A stretch of 64,000 bases of DNA from Jannaschia pagri (GCF_019655435.1 NZ_BPFH01000001.1:124001-188000), one strand, 5' to 3'; shown: positions 47,199 through 57,610, numbered from the stretch's first letter. Made by a program: numbers and translations. Notes: a model not told the origin generated them from the sequence alone.

Positions 47199-48326
47199 TC
47201 ACGGGAAGACTTGGGACACAACCCGCTCCAACCGCGCGACCGTCCCATCCACGTCCTTCAACTTGTCCAAGCCAAACAATCCAATGCGAAACGTCGCGAA
47301 ATCCTGCGGCTCATCGCACTGCAGCGGTACACCCGCCGCGATCTGCATCCCGTGGGCCATGAAGGCTTTGCCGGTCTTCACCTCCTCGGACGGAGCATAG
47401 CTGACCACCACACCGGGCGCGCCAAAACCATCGGCCGCGACCGAGCGCACCCCGCGCGCGGCCAACATCGCCCGCACCTTGTGCCCCAGATCCCATTGCG
47501 CGGCCTTAACCACGTCGAAGCCGACGGCCCGTGTCTCCTCGACCGTATCGCGAAAATGGCGCAGCGCGTCGGTGGGCATCGTTGCGTGATATGCGTGCCC
47601 CCCGCCCAAGTAGGCCTGCATGATTTGCGACCATTTCTTCAGATCGATGGCGAAGCTATCAGAGGTTGTCGCTTCCACCCGGGCCTTCGCCCGCTCCGAC
47701 AACATCACGAGCCCAGCGCAGGGCGACGCGCTCCACCCCTTTTGTGGCGCGGAGATCAAAACATCCACGCCGGTCGCGCCCATATCGACCCAAGCACATC
47801 CCGACGCGATGCAATCCAACACCATCAAGGCGCCAACGTCGTGCGCAGCGGCGGCAAGCTCCGTCACGTAGGCGTCCGGCAGGATCACGCCCGCACTCGT
47901 CTCCACGTGGGGGGCAAAGACCACATCGGGCTTCACCTCGCGGATCCGCGCCGTCACTTCGGCGATGGGCGGGGGCGCAAAGGGCGACCGGCTGTCATTG
48001 CCCTGTTGCCGGGCCTTCACAACCTCGACGCCCCCGGTAAAAGCGCCCGCTTCCATAATTTGCGACCAGCGATAGCTGAACCAACCGTTACGCACCACGA
48101 GCGCCTTGGCCCCCTGACCGAACTGGCGGGCGACAGCCTCCATTCCAAACGTTCCACCACCGGGGATGATCACCGCATGGTCGGCGCCGTACACCTCGCA
48201 CAGGCTGCTGTGCAAATCGCGCATGACCTGCTGGAACGATTGGCTCATGGAGTTGAGCGAGCGATCCGTGAAGACCACCGAAAATTCATCCAACCCTTGC
48301 GGATCGACCGTGTCGAGCAATGCCAT
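47199..48326 (-). CDS. Class V aminotransferase (alanine/serine--glyoxylate type)
   Basis: A 375-residue PLP enzyme. The Schiff-base Lys is in SAPQKGWSASPCAG, the PLP Asp in VLDCIASGCAWVD, and the phosphate-binding loop is GGGTFGMEAVA. It resembles serine--glyoxylate or alanine--glyoxylate aminotransferases, which interconvert glyoxylate and glycine. Its ATG follows AGGGAGG by five bases, but that site is the arm of a hairpin (see below). Two Lrp-type regulators lie upstream on the same strand. Confidence 0.9.
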   Translation of the reverse strand: MALLDTVDPQGLDEFSVVFTDRSLNSMSQSFQQVMRDLHSSLCEVYGADHAVIIPGGGTFGMEAVARQFGQGAKALVVRNGWFSYRWSQIMEAGAFTGGVEVVKARQQGNDSRSPFAPPPIAEVTARIREVKPDVVFAPHVETSAGVILPDAYVTELAAAAHDVGALMVLDCIASGCAWVDMGATGVDVLISAPQKGWSASPCAGLVMLSERAKARVEATTSDSFAIDLKKWSQIMQAYLGGGHAYHATMPTDALRHFRDTVEETRAVGFDVVKAAQWDLGHKVRAMLAARGVRSVAADGFGAPGVVVSYAPSEEVKTGKAFMAHGMQIAAGVPLQCDEPQDFATFRIGLFGLDKLKDVDGTVARLERVVSQVFP

Positions 48327-48331
48327 AACGT

Positions 48332-48360
48332 CCTCCCTCCGTCTGTCAGGGAGGTTTTTT
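48332..48360 (-). promoter_or_regulatory. Hairpin covering the ribosome binding site of the aminotransferase
   Basis: CCTCCCT and AGGGAGG (7 bp) with a nine-base loop lie directly before the ATG on the minus strand, so the Shine-Dalgarno sequence is paired. On the plus strand the same stem is followed by six T, so it also reads as an intrinsic terminator for an antisense transcript. Confidence 0.55.
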
Positions 48361-48591
48361 CACGCCTTGGGCAGGACGGCAAAGTCTATCTCGGCATACC
48401 AAACGCTGGGACCACAACACATGTTTCCGATACACGACGCAGCGCGCGAAACCGGTATGCTGGCGCGACGTTAACGCGCCAACTCTGACCCACCTGCCCA
48501 AGGCCAGGCCAAACAGCGCCAGCATCAAAGATGTCCACATCGGTCCCATGACTACGACCATAGCGGCCAATCATGAACCTCCGCTTAAAGG

Positions 48592-49041
48592 CTAAAGGGG
48601 TCCTGGCCGCCGCTCCTCGCTCAACATGACATTGGCCTCGACCTCTCCGACGCCGGGTAAACCCATGATTCTGCGACGCAATACGCGTTCGAAATCAGAC
48701 AAATCCCGCGCCACAACCCGCAGGCGGTAGTCATAGCGCCCAAGGACATGCTGGACGCGGCGCACCTCGGGGATGGCGCTGACGGCGCGCTCAAATCCCT
48801 CCAGGTCGACCCGCCCTTTCGTGGCCAGTTTGACGCCCACGAACACCGTCACGCCGAACCCCAACGTCTCCAGGTCCAGCACCAATTCCCGCCCCGCCAG
48901 GATACCCTCGCGCCGCAACCGGTCGAGCCGACGCCAGGTCGCCGCTTGGCTCAACCCAACGGCGCGCCCGACGGCCGTTGTCGACAGGGCGGCATTGGCT
49001 TGGACGACCTGCAAGATCGCGCGGTCCAGATCGTCGATCAT
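48592..49041 (-). CDS. Lrp/AsnC family regulator
   Basis: A 149-residue regulator: N-terminal helix-turn-helix (LSTTAVGRAVGLSQAATWRRLDRLRREGIL) and the RAM ligand domain (VDLEGFERAVSAIPEVRRVQHVLGRYDYRLRVVARD). It probably senses an amino acid. It sits between another Lrp gene and the aminotransferase on one strand, so it may control either. Confidence 0.93.
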   Translation of the reverse strand: MIDDLDRAILQVVQANAALSTTAVGRAVGLSQAATWRRLDRLRREGILAGRELVLDLETLGFGVTVFVGVKLATKGRVDLEGFERAVSAIPEVRRVQHVLGRYDYRLRVVARDLSDFERVLRRRIMGLPGVGEVEANVMLSEERRPGPL

Positions 49042-49110
49042 GGCAAAATGCGCCCCACGGGGGGCGTACGCAGGGTGTACAGGTGGCGCACGCAGCCACC
49101 TATGCGCGAC

Positions 49111-49566
49111 CTAAAGCGGCAAAACAGCATCGGTCTTCACCTGGGCCACATGCAGCAAAGCCTCAATCTCGGAGATATGGGGCAGCGTCAGGATCCTCTC
49201 TCCGTAGAGCTGCCGCCAATGGGCCAAGTCACGCGCAATCACCGCCAGACGCACATCGACCCGCCCTAGAAATGTTTGTATTTCAGTAACCTCCGGGACC
49301 TCACGGGCCGCGGCCACAAACAGATCCAGCGCCCTAGGCTCCCCTTTGTCGAGGGTAAACCGGAGGCTCACCTCCACCCCGTAACCCAACGCACTCCAGT
49401 CGATGACCCCTTGCACCCCCTTAAGTACGCCATTTTCGCGCATCCGGTCGATCCGGCGGGACAAAACGGACTGGCTTAGCCCCATTTCTAAAGCAAGTTC
49501 AGTTACTTGCAAGTCAGGCTCCGCTTGCCACCGGCGAAGAATGGCACTGTCTGTCGCGTCGAGCAT
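49111..49566 (-). CDS. Lrp/AsnC family regulator (second copy)
   Basis: A 151-residue regulator similar in plan but not close in sequence to its neighbour: helix-turn-helix VTELALEMGLSQSVLSRRIDRMRENGVL and a RAM domain with TEIQTFLGRVDVRLAVIARDLAHW. It is divergent from ilvC, 129 bases away, so autoregulation with control of ilvC is plausible. Confidence 0.93.
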   Translation of the reverse strand: MLDATDSAILRRWQAEPDLQVTELALEMGLSQSVLSRRIDRMRENGVLKGVQGVIDWSALGYGVEVSLRFTLDKGEPRALDLFVAAAREVPEVTEIQTFLGRVDVRLAVIARDLAHWRQLYGERILTLPHISEIEALLHVAQVKTDAVLPL

Positions 49567-49579
49567 AGGTCATCCTTGT

Positions 49580-49596
49580 TTCGTCGTTCTGACGAA
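49580..49596. promoter_or_regulatory. Inverted repeat in the lrp-ilvC gap
   Basis: TTCGTC and GACGAA with a five-base spacer lie 14 bases from the Lrp start codon. It is a candidate operator shared by the divergent genes. Confidence 0.4.
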
Positions 49597-49599
49597 TAG

Positions 49600-50718
<1,119 letters not shown>

Positions 50719-50740
50719 GCCTGTCCCATCCGACAGTTGA

Positions 50741-50767
50741 GAGGCCGCCGTTTGGCGGCCTCTTTTT
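50741..50767 (+). terminator. Intrinsic terminator of ilvC
   Basis: GAGGCCGCC and GGCGGCCTC form a perfect 9-bp stem with loop GTTT, followed by five T. It is 22 bases after the ilvC stop and may also end the convergent small gene. Confidence 0.95.
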
Positions 50768-50774
50768 GGTTTTC

Positions 50775-50945
50775 TTACACGTCGGCTGGCTTGCCGTGGC
50801 TGTCTTTGTCGGCGGCCAAGGTCGACTTGATGGCGTTTGGATCATCCATACGATCCAGCACTTTCTTCTGACTTATCAACGCGAAGACGATAACGGAGAG
50901 CAACGTACCAAAGGCCAGAACGGGCAACAGAAAGTCGGTGAGCAT
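50775..50945 (-). CDS. Small single-pass membrane protein next to ilvC
   Basis: A 56-residue protein: LTDFLLPVLAFGTLLSVIVF-ALISQ forms one membrane helix (about residues 4-25), followed by a charged tail (KKVLDRMDDPNAIKSTLAAD and so on). AAAGGAG lies about six bases before the ATG at 50945, one of the best ribosome sites in the window. I recall a similar short protein next to ilvC in other Rhodobacteraceae. Function unknown. It is convergent with ilvC and shares its terminator region. Confidence 0.8.
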   Translation of the reverse strand: MLTDFLLPVLAFGTLLSVIVFALISQKKVLDRMDDPNAIKSTLAADKDSHGKPADV

Positions 50946-51095
50946 GGGGGGCTCCTTTCAAGCTGAAGGACGGTTTCATGGGCTGAACGCACCACATGGC
51001 CTGACAGTTCCAATCGGTCCGGCGAGGCGCGCGTAGGCCCCCCGGGCTCGAAGTTGCCCCTGTCACATGCGCATTACACGGGCTAAGCCCCGCGG

Positions 51096-52031
51096 ATGGT
51101 CACAACAACCGACACCCCCGTCTCCGCCCCAACGTTGGGGAACTGGGCCTCAATCGCCGCGCTCGGCTTGATCTGGGGCGGCACCTTCATGGTCGTGGCG
51201 ATTGCCCTGCGCGGCTATGGACCCGTCACTGTGGCGACGGCACGGACCACGCTGGGCGCACTGGCGCTCCTGTCCCTTGTGCTGGCCATGGGCCGTCCGC
51301 GCCCGACCATGACGCCCTCGCTGACGGTCTTCGTCGTGGCCTTGGGCATCCTGACCACGTCTCTGCCCTTTCTTCTGCTCAGTTGGGGTCAGCAACACGT
51401 GCCCTCGGCCTTTGCGGGCCTCAGCATGGCGGTGCTCCCCCTGTTTTTGCTGCCCATGGCCCATGTCTTCGTGCCGGGCGACCGACTGACGTGGCGCAAG
51501 GGGTCCGGATTTGCCCTGGGCCTGATCGGCGCCTTGGTCTTGCTCGGCCCCGGCATTTTGCAGGCAGGACAAGGCAACCTGGCGGCCCTGGGACGGATCG
51601 CCTGCATTGGCGCAACGCTCGCCTATGCTTTGGGCTCAATCTTGACGCGCCGATGCCCACCCATCGATGGCATCTGGCTCTCGGCACTGACCCTCGTCGT
51701 CGGGGCGGTTCTCCTGCTCCCGGCCATGGTGCTGACCGAGGGTCTACCCGGCACAGCAGAGCCAACCGTTATGCTGGCAATCCTGTTCCTCGGCCTGGTG
51801 CCCACCGGCTTGGCTGCGCTTCTGCGGGTTCAAGTGATCCGCAGCGCAGGGCCGTCGTTCATGACACTCGTGAACTACCAAGTGCCTGTGTGGTCGATGG
51901 TTTTCGGTGCCCTGGTCCTGTCGGAGGTGCTGCCCGCGCGGTTCTACCTGGCACTCGCACTAATCGCCGCAGGGCTCTTCGTGAGCCAAGGACGCAAACT
52001 GCCTTGGCCCCGTAGGGCTGACACGACGTAG
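51096..52031 (+). CDS. EamA/DMT family transporter
   Basis: A 311-residue protein of ten hydrophobic helices in two EamA repeats (ALGLIWGGTFMVVAIALRGYGPVTVATART opens the first; LAYALGSILTRR the second). Members export amino acids, metabolites or drugs; the substrate is unknown. The region upstream has no clear promoter motif. It is followed by the trkH gene after about 100 bases. Confidence 0.9.
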   Translation: MVTTTDTPVSAPTLGNWASIAALGLIWGGTFMVVAIALRGYGPVTVATARTTLGALALLSLVLAMGRPRPTMTPSLTVFVVALGILTTSLPFLLLSWGQQHVPSAFAGLSMAVLPLFLLPMAHVFVPGDRLTWRKGSGFALGLIGALVLLGPGILQAGQGNLAALGRIACIGATLAYALGSILTRRCPPIDGIWLSALTLVVGAVLLLPAMVLTEGLPGTAEPTVMLAILFLGLVPTGLAALLRVQVIRSAGPSFMTLVNYQVPVWSMVFGALVLSEVLPARFYLALALIAAGLFVSQGRKLPWPRRADTT

Positions 52032-52128
52032 GGCGCCCTCAGTGACAGACCTGGAGTCCCGTACGGACAGGCCCCATTCCGGCCACCAAAGGATTGACAC
52101 ACAGGCGGCGCCACCGGACACCGGTGCC

Positions 52129-53577
52129 ATGTTAGACGTGCGCCCCGTGGGATATGTGATCGGCCTATTGCTTGTGGCCTTGGGCGCCTCCATGGGGGTC
52201 CCAATGGCGGTGGACCTGCTGGACCAGAACGGCCATTGGTCCGCCTTCTTTGAGGCCGGGATGCTGACCATGCTGTCGGGTCTCTGCCTGGCCCTCGCCT
52301 GCGCCAACGCCGTGCGGACCCGTCTGTCGCTGCAACAGACGTTCCTGCTGACGACGGGCGTTTGGCTCGCCATGCCGATTTTCGCCGCCTTACCCTTTGT
52401 GTTCGGCGCCACGGGGTCGAGCTACACGGATGCGTTCTTCGAGGCGATGTCGGGCCTGACCACGACTGGCTCTACGGTACTTTCGGGCCTCGATGACTTG
52501 CCCAGAGGGTTGCTGCTGTGGCGTGGGCTGCTGCAATGGTTTGGCGGGATCGGCGTGATCGTCGTCGCTATGGTTTTTCTGCCAGAACTGCGCGTCGGTG
52601 GGATGCAGATCTTCCGGTCGGAAGGGTTCGACACCATGGGCAAGGTGTTGCCACGGGCGGCCCAAATATCCTCACAGATCTCAACCATCTATATCGGCAT
52701 AACCATCGCCTGCGCCTTGGCGTACAATGCGGCGGGGATGGGCGCCTTCGATGCCGTGGTCCATGCCATGACCACCGTCTCGACGGGTGGATTTGCCAAT
52801 TACGACGCCAGTTTTGGCGCATTCCAGGGCCCCCATGAATACATCGCAACGGTGTTCATGTTGGGCGCGGCCTTGCCGTTCGTGTTGTACGTCCAATTGC
52901 TCAATGGGGCGGGTCAGCCCTTGGTGCGCGACAGCCAGGTCCGGGCGTTTCTGGCGGTGGCAGCCGTTCTGGTAGGCGTGACGGCTGGGACCCTGGTTGT
53001 TTTTGGCGGGATGCCGGTGGAGCGCGCCTTTCGCGAAGGGCTCTTTAACATTGCGTCGATCCTGACGGGCACGGGGTATGCCAGCGTCGACTACATGCAA
53101 TGGGGTGCCTTCATCATCACCCTGTTCTTCTTTTGCGGCCTGATCGGAGGCTGCGCGGGATCGACCTCCTGCTCGGTCAAGATCTTTCGCTATCAGATCC
53201 TGTTTGCCGCCATGAAGGCGCAAATCCGCAGGATCCATTCGCCCAACGGGATCTTTCAGGCGCGCTATGACGGCCGCAAGGTGGCCGAGGATGTGCTGTC
53301 GTCGGTCATGGCCTTCTTCGTGCTTTTTGTGGTGACCTTGGGCGTCTTCGCCGTGCTGCTGGCCATGACGGGGCTAGATTTCCTGACGGCCGTGTCGGGC
53401 GCGGCAACGGCGGTGGCCAACATCGGACCGGGGCTTGGTCCAATCATCGGACCTGCTGGGAACTTCGCGCCCCTCAACGACCCGGCGAAGTGGCTGCTGG
53501 CAGCGGCCATGCTGATCGGGCGGTTGGAATTGGTGGTGGTCTACGTCCTGTTCACGGCCCGGTTTTGGCGCGTGTAG
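52129..53577 (+). CDS. Trk-type potassium uptake protein TrkH
   Basis: A 482-residue K+ transporter with the true TrkH plan. Filter segments: TTTGST, STGGFA, GTGYAS and ANIGPG. The helix-rich N-terminus LDVRPVGYVIGLLLVALG starts at ATG 52129; an in-frame GTG at 52042 would add an atypical soluble leader. GGCAGSTSCSVKIFRYQIL is the TrkH gating-loop motif. trkA is not in this window. It differs from the KtrB-like protein at 33136. Confidence 0.93.
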   Translation: MLDVRPVGYVIGLLLVALGASMGVPMAVDLLDQNGHWSAFFEAGMLTMLSGLCLALACANAVRTRLSLQQTFLLTTGVWLAMPIFAALPFVFGATGSSYTDAFFEAMSGLTTTGSTVLSGLDDLPRGLLLWRGLLQWFGGIGVIVVAMVFLPELRVGGMQIFRSEGFDTMGKVLPRAAQISSQISTIYIGITIACALAYNAAGMGAFDAVVHAMTTVSTGGFANYDASFGAFQGPHEYIATVFMLGAALPFVLYVQLLNGAGQPLVRDSQVRAFLAVAAVLVGVTAGTLVVFGGMPVERAFREGLFNIASILTGTGYASVDYMQWGAFIITLFFFCGLIGGCAGSTSCSVKIFRYQILFAAMKAQIRRIHSPNGIFQARYDGRKVAEDVLSSVMAFFVLFVVTLGVFAVLLAMTGLDFLTAVSGAATAVANIGPGLGPIIGPAGNFAPLNDPAKWLLAAAMLIGRLELVVVYVLFTARFWRV

Positions 53578-54113
53578 CGCCTGGGTGAGGTGAGAAGTAC
53601 CGGTGGTCTGATAGAATGGCCAAAGGAGAAAGGTACACCGATCGGTCGCGACGAAAGACCCGAAGGCCAACTTACCTGCCATAGCCTCCCCATCTTGAGG
53701 CGCGAAAGCGTGGGGCGCATGCGGCAGCGGAAACACGTTCTCCGCGCGATCCCCCTTTGCGTAATGGTGCCGTTCCAAAACCGGGTCTGATGCCAACTGT
53801 CACTTGGCCAAAGCGTAGGCCAACCGTCTCTCGGCTTTCGCGGCGCGCGGTGTCAACCAACGCCTCGCTCAACTCCGTCGCGACACCGGACGGGTCCTGG
53901 CGCTCGCCGCAGGCCCAGAAAACAGCCATCTGCACGGTCGGGGGGACGCGCGCAGACCAACCGGTAGGAGCGCGTCGGGAACTACAGCCATGCGACGCCA
54001 CCCAAGGTACCTCAGGGCGAGGCGTGCCATGTCCCACCGTGATCAAACCGCCTCTGACCCAAAGGCGCGACGCCTGCGGTCCTTCCCCGCGCCCCGTGAA
54101 CAGACCAGTTGGG
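53578..54113. other. Gene-poor region between trkH and the pseudoprotease
   Basis: No supported gene. A minus-strand frame (about 53672-54046) has a short stretch that reads like protein (SGVATELSEALVDTARRESR) but has no recognised family and no good start, so it may be a gene remnant. The pseudoprotease transcript ends here. Confidence 0.5.
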
Positions 54114-55889
54114 TCAATCCCAGCAGCTTACCAAGACGGTCATACCAACGGCGCGCGTGGTCAGGTCTTCGGGTGCGATCGTGGCGCTCGCCTCTGCGGT
54201 GCTGACCGAGACACCTGCCGCCTGGAGCGCAGTCCGGAGCGCGCTGGCCTTCGCCGCGAAGGCCACATCCGTCGGCAGAGCCCTGTCGCCGGTCGGCGGC
54301 GCAGGCAGCAGCATCCCGGTCACGCGACCGGCCCCATCCAGAACCGGTCCGCCGACATCGCCCTCTTGCGCCGAAACGGAGAGACGCAGCAGATCTTCGT
54401 CCCCATCGAGGCCCCGCACGTCCTCCAGCGAGCCGAAGCTGAGGGTCGCGGCGCCAAGAACACCGCCGAACGGGAACCCGCCGACGGACACACGGGACCG
54501 CAAACGCCCTTCGCTTGGCGCCAGACGCGCCACCTCGACCGGGGCAAGCCGCCCCGTGGGCCGCAGCACCGCGATCCCATCACCGGTGTAGCTGATCGAT
54601 GCTTCATGCAGTCGATCCAGGGTGATGCGCCCGCACCCCGAGACATTAGCCGCCGCCGTGACAACGCGTCCCGATCCATCCACGAAAAACCCAGAGGCAG
54701 AGCGTCGCGGTTTACGCACCTCCAAGCCTGAGACCATGTCGAAGCTTTGGGTGCCGGGATCGAAACCTTCGTCCGCAGGCAGGGGCGGGCCGATCTTGCG
54801 CAGGGTCTCATCCATGGACGCAAGCGCGCGCGCCGCCGCCGTCTCCTGCGCGTCGGGCCACGTCAGCAGGTAGCCGAAGATGTGCCCGTCCTCCAGCGTC
54901 GCAAAGACTTCGGTCGTCGTGCCGGGCGCCTCACCACGGATGCGGAAACTGTCGCGTGCCTTGGCCCGCTCGCCTTCGGTGGGCACAATTTCCAGCGTTT
55001 GCAGAATCTCATACAGACCGCCCAGCGTCGCCCGATCCCCCGCCTGACTGATGAGAGACAGGCGCACGCCGCTGTCCTCCTTAGGGAAATAATGGACAAA
55101 GGGCGCCTCAACCCGATCAAACGTGACCAACCCCATGGGCGCGGTCATGGCAACGCCCGCCTGTTGTTGCACCAACTCGCCCAGACCCAGGGCCGCTTGG
55201 GCGGCGCGATACTCTTCCATGAGAAGGGCCCGTTGGCGCGTGGTCAGCACGCCCGTCGCATCCACAGCCGCCTGCCGTTGCCAAGCCTGCATGGAGGCGC
55301 GTGTGCCTCGCCCATATGACCCGTCAATGGCCGCCGTGTAGTAGCCGAACCATTGCAGGGCACGCTGCAGCTCTTTCTTTTCGTCACGCGTGAGCAGGCT
55401 TTCGGATCGACGCGCCTCGCGCGGCGTTTCTTCCACCGGCTCCGGGTCTGGCTGCGCCTCGGCAACGGGCGGGACACCGGCCGACGCATCGGACGTCGCG
55501 GGCTCAGACGAGGCCACCGCAGGGGGAACTTCTGGCACGGCAGGCGTCACAACACCCACCGGCCAAAAGCGGTCCCGATAGGTGCCGCCATCGCTGACGT
55601 AACTGTCCCGTGGGATTAGCCCCTCGCTCCGCAGCCGCCGCAATGTGGCGCGCGCCTCCGCCTCAGGGTATGGGCCAAGGGCCAGGGAATACCATCCACC
55701 GCTGACGCGAAACCCATTAATATCCGGCAGGATCCCTCCGTAGGCCCGGGCACGGCCCTCTGCTTCTCGCAGGTTGGGATGCGCTTCGATCTGCACGTAT
55801 AGCTGTGCCTCTTGCGCCGACACTGGCCCAGACAGCCAGACGGCAGCCCACAGGGTGAACGTCAGACAGAAAGCCAGCAGAGCGCGCAT
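54114..55889 (-). CDS. Trypsin-like pseudoprotease with SPOR-like and peptidoglycan-binding domains
   Basis: A 591-residue exported protein: signal peptide (RALLAFCLTFTLWAAV, cleavage near VSA|Q), a SPOR-like region at about residues 28-98, a Pro/Glu linker, a PG_binding_1 domain near 173-211 (LQRALQWFGYYTAAIDGSYG), and a C-terminal trypsin fold from about 400. The His position reads VVTAAANV instead of TAAHV (near 410), the Asp is kept in GDGIAVLRP (about 437), and the Ser position reads EGDVGGPV instead of GxSGGP (about 509). With His and Ser lost it cannot be an ordinary serine protease and is probably a binding or scaffold protein at the cell wall. ATG at 55889 has GAGGAA upstream. Confidence 0.82.
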   Translation of the reverse strand: MRALLAFCLTFTLWAAVWLSGPVSAQEAQLYVQIEAHPNLREAEGRARAYGGILPDINGFRVSGGWYSLALGPYPEAEARATLRRLRSEGLIPRDSYVSDGGTYRDRFWPVGVVTPAVPEVPPAVASSEPATSDASAGVPPVAEAQPDPEPVEETPREARRSESLLTRDEKKELQRALQWFGYYTAAIDGSYGRGTRASMQAWQRQAAVDATGVLTTRQRALLMEEYRAAQAALGLGELVQQQAGVAMTAPMGLVTFDRVEAPFVHYFPKEDSGVRLSLISQAGDRATLGGLYEILQTLEIVPTEGERAKARDSFRIRGEAPGTTTEVFATLEDGHIFGYLLTWPDAQETAAARALASMDETLRKIGPPLPADEGFDPGTQSFDMVSGLEVRKPRRSASGFFVDGSGRVVTAAANVSGCGRITLDRLHEASISYTGDGIAVLRPTGRLAPVEVARLAPSEGRLRSRVSVGGFPFGGVLGAATLSFGSLEDVRGLDGDEDLLRLSVSAQEGDVGGPVLDGAGRVTGMLLPAPPTGDRALPTDVAFAAKASALRTALQAAGVSVSTAEASATIAPEDLTTRAVGMTVLVSCWD

Positions 55890-56074
55890 GAAGCGATTCC
55901 TCGGATTTATAAACACGATAGCGACCCATACCTTCCCCATCATCTTCGCGAGGGGAAGGGTCTCAGCGTCGCAAGTGGCGCTGTTTCCATACGTTGACCC
56001 GCCAAGTGTTGCCCCTTAGACGCGTTGCCGCGCCCCTGCCGCAGCGCCGCCGCATCCCAGGCCGGAGACCATCC

Positions 56075-57010
56075 ATGTCCGCACCCGACGCCCCCCGTTC
56101 CTTTCAGGAGATCATCCTGAGACTGCAAACCTATTGGGCCAGCAAAGGCTGCGCCATTTTGCAGCCCTACGACATGGAGGTCGGCGCGGGCACGTTCCAC
56201 CCGGCAACGACGCTCCGCAGCTTGGGCGACAAAGCCTGGGCGGCAGCCTATGTGCAGCCGTCGCGCCGCCCAACGGACGGCCGGTACGGAGAAAACCCCA
56301 ACCGTCTGCAACACTATTACCAGTACCAGGTCCTCATCAAACCCTCGCCGCCCGACTTGCAGGAGTTGTATCTGGGGTCACTCAAAGCGATTGGCATCGA
56401 CTTTGATCTCCACGACATTCGCTTTGTGGAAGACGATTGGGAAAGCCCAACGCTGGGTGCCTGGGGCCTGGGCTGGGAAGTCTGGTGCGACGGGATGGAA
56501 GTATCACAGTTCACCTACTTCCAGCAGGTGGGCGGCCACGACTGTCAGCCTGTGTCCGGTGAACTGACCTATGGGTTGGAACGTCTGGCGATGTATGTCC
56601 TGGGCGTCGACCATGTCATGGATATGCCCTTCAACGATCCGCAGACCCCCATCGCGCTGACCTACGGGGATATCTTCCGACAAACGGAGGAGGAATATGC
56701 CCGCTGGAACTTCGACACAGCGGATACCGCCGTTCTGTTGAAACAGTTCGAAGAGGCGGAGCGGCACTGCGCCGAGATCCTCGCCCAAGAGGCCCATGAC
56801 CCAAAGACCGGCAAGCGCATCGTGATGGCCCACCCCGCCTATGATCAATGCATCAAGGCCAGCCATATGTTTAACCTGCTGGACGCGCGCGGCGTGATTT
56901 CGGTCACGGAACGGCAAAGCTATATCGGGCGCGTGCGCGCTTTGGCCAAGATGTGCGCCGATGCCTTCGTCCAGACCGAAGCGGGCGGCTGGACGCCGAA
57001 CGCCGCCTGA
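56075..57010 (+). CDS. glyQ: Glycyl-tRNA synthetase alpha subunit
   Basis: The catalytic half of the bacterial (alpha-beta)2 class II enzyme that charges tRNA-Gly. 311 residues; motifs [36 protein letters not shown] and [28 protein letters not shown] are highly conserved. The ATG at 56075 has CGGAGA about eight bases upstream. Confidence 0.97.
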   Translation: MSAPDAPRSFQEIILRLQTYWASKGCAILQPYDMEVGAGTFHPATTLRSLGDKAWAAAYVQPSRRPTDGRYGENPNRLQHYYQYQVLIKPSPPDLQELYLGSLKAIGIDFDLHDIRFVEDDWESPTLGAWGLGWEVWCDGMEVSQFTYFQQVGGHDCQPVSGELTYGLERLAMYVLGVDHVMDMPFNDPQTPIALTYGDIFRQTEEEYARWNFDTADTAVLLKQFEEAERHCAEILAQEAHDPKTGKRIVMAHPAYDQCIKASHMFNLLDARGVISVTERQSYIGRVRALAKMCADAFVQTEAGGWTPNAA

Positions 57011-57015
57011 TCGGA

Positions 57016-57041
57016 GCGCAATTTTTCTAGAAAAATTGTGC
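57016..57041. repeat. AT-rich inverted repeat between glyQ and DUF6446
   Basis: CAATTTTTCT and AGAAAAATTG meet without a loop (57019-57038), and the pairing extends through one G-T pair to GC pairs on both sides. It lies five bases after the glyQ stop. It resembles the elements at 28245 and 62581. Confidence 0.7.
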
Positions 57042-57081
57042 CCGCCGGCGGCGCATCGCCTCTCATTCAGGAGTGAGACCC

Positions 57082-57609
57082 ATGGGAAAGCTCGTCATCA
57101 TCGCGCTTTTGGTCAGTGCCGCCCTGGCTGGTGCTGGGATCTGGTACACCAACACGCGCGCGTTCTATGACCCCATTGAGGGACCCGTGACCCTGACGCT
57201 GGATGGTGCTGAAAGCCTCGTGTCGATCCCGGCGCAGGACGTCACGGCCATCGCCTCCACCTCGTCGCCCCTGGGATTTCGGGCCTGCTTCTCACACGAT
57301 CTGACCATGCCCGAAGACCTCGCGGCCCCCCGCGCGGGTGTTGCGCCAACGGTGGCACCGGGCTGGTTCGCCTGTTTCGACGCGGACGCTATCGCTGGCC
57401 TGTTGGCCGACGGCACCGCCACGGCCTTCACCGGCTATAAGAATGTCCAATACGGCGTCGACCGAATCGTCGCGCTGACGGCCGATGGCCGCGGTTGGGC
57501 CTGGCACGAACTCAACGACTGCGGCCACAAGGCCTATGATGGCACGCCCGTGGGCGAAGCCTGCCCCGACCGCACCACTTTTGAACCCCTCATCGAAGGC
57601 AGCCTTTGA
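57082..57609 (+). CDS. DUF6446 family protein
   Basis: A 175-residue protein with an N-terminal membrane anchor (about residues 3-20: LVIIALLVSAALAGAG) and a soluble periplasmic part. FRACFSHDL, WFACFDADAIAGLL and HELNDCGH contain conserved Cys that may pair. Proteins of this family sit between glyQ and glyS in Rhodobacterales; the role is unknown and may be unrelated to tRNA charging. AGGAG precedes the ATG at 57082. It ends one base before glyS. Confidence 0.85.
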   Translation: MGKLVIIALLVSAALAGAGIWYTNTRAFYDPIEGPVTLTLDGAESLVSIPAQDVTAIASTSSPLGFRACFSHDLTMPEDLAAPRAGVAPTVAPGWFACFDADAIAGLLADGTATAFTGYKNVQYGVDRIVALTADGRGWAWHELNDCGHKAYDGTPVGEACPDRTTFEPLIEGSL

Positions 57610-57610
57610 T

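Noticed and set aside
48461-48481. TGGCGCG and CGCGCCA hairpin with a GTTAAC loop
   Set aside because: Short and GC-rich; such stems are common by chance here and no T-run follows.
48346-48570. Minus-strand frame with a hydrophobic N-terminus upstream of the aminotransferase
   Set aside because: Starts only with TTG, lacks a ribosome site and ends across the leader hairpin; unlikely to be a gene.
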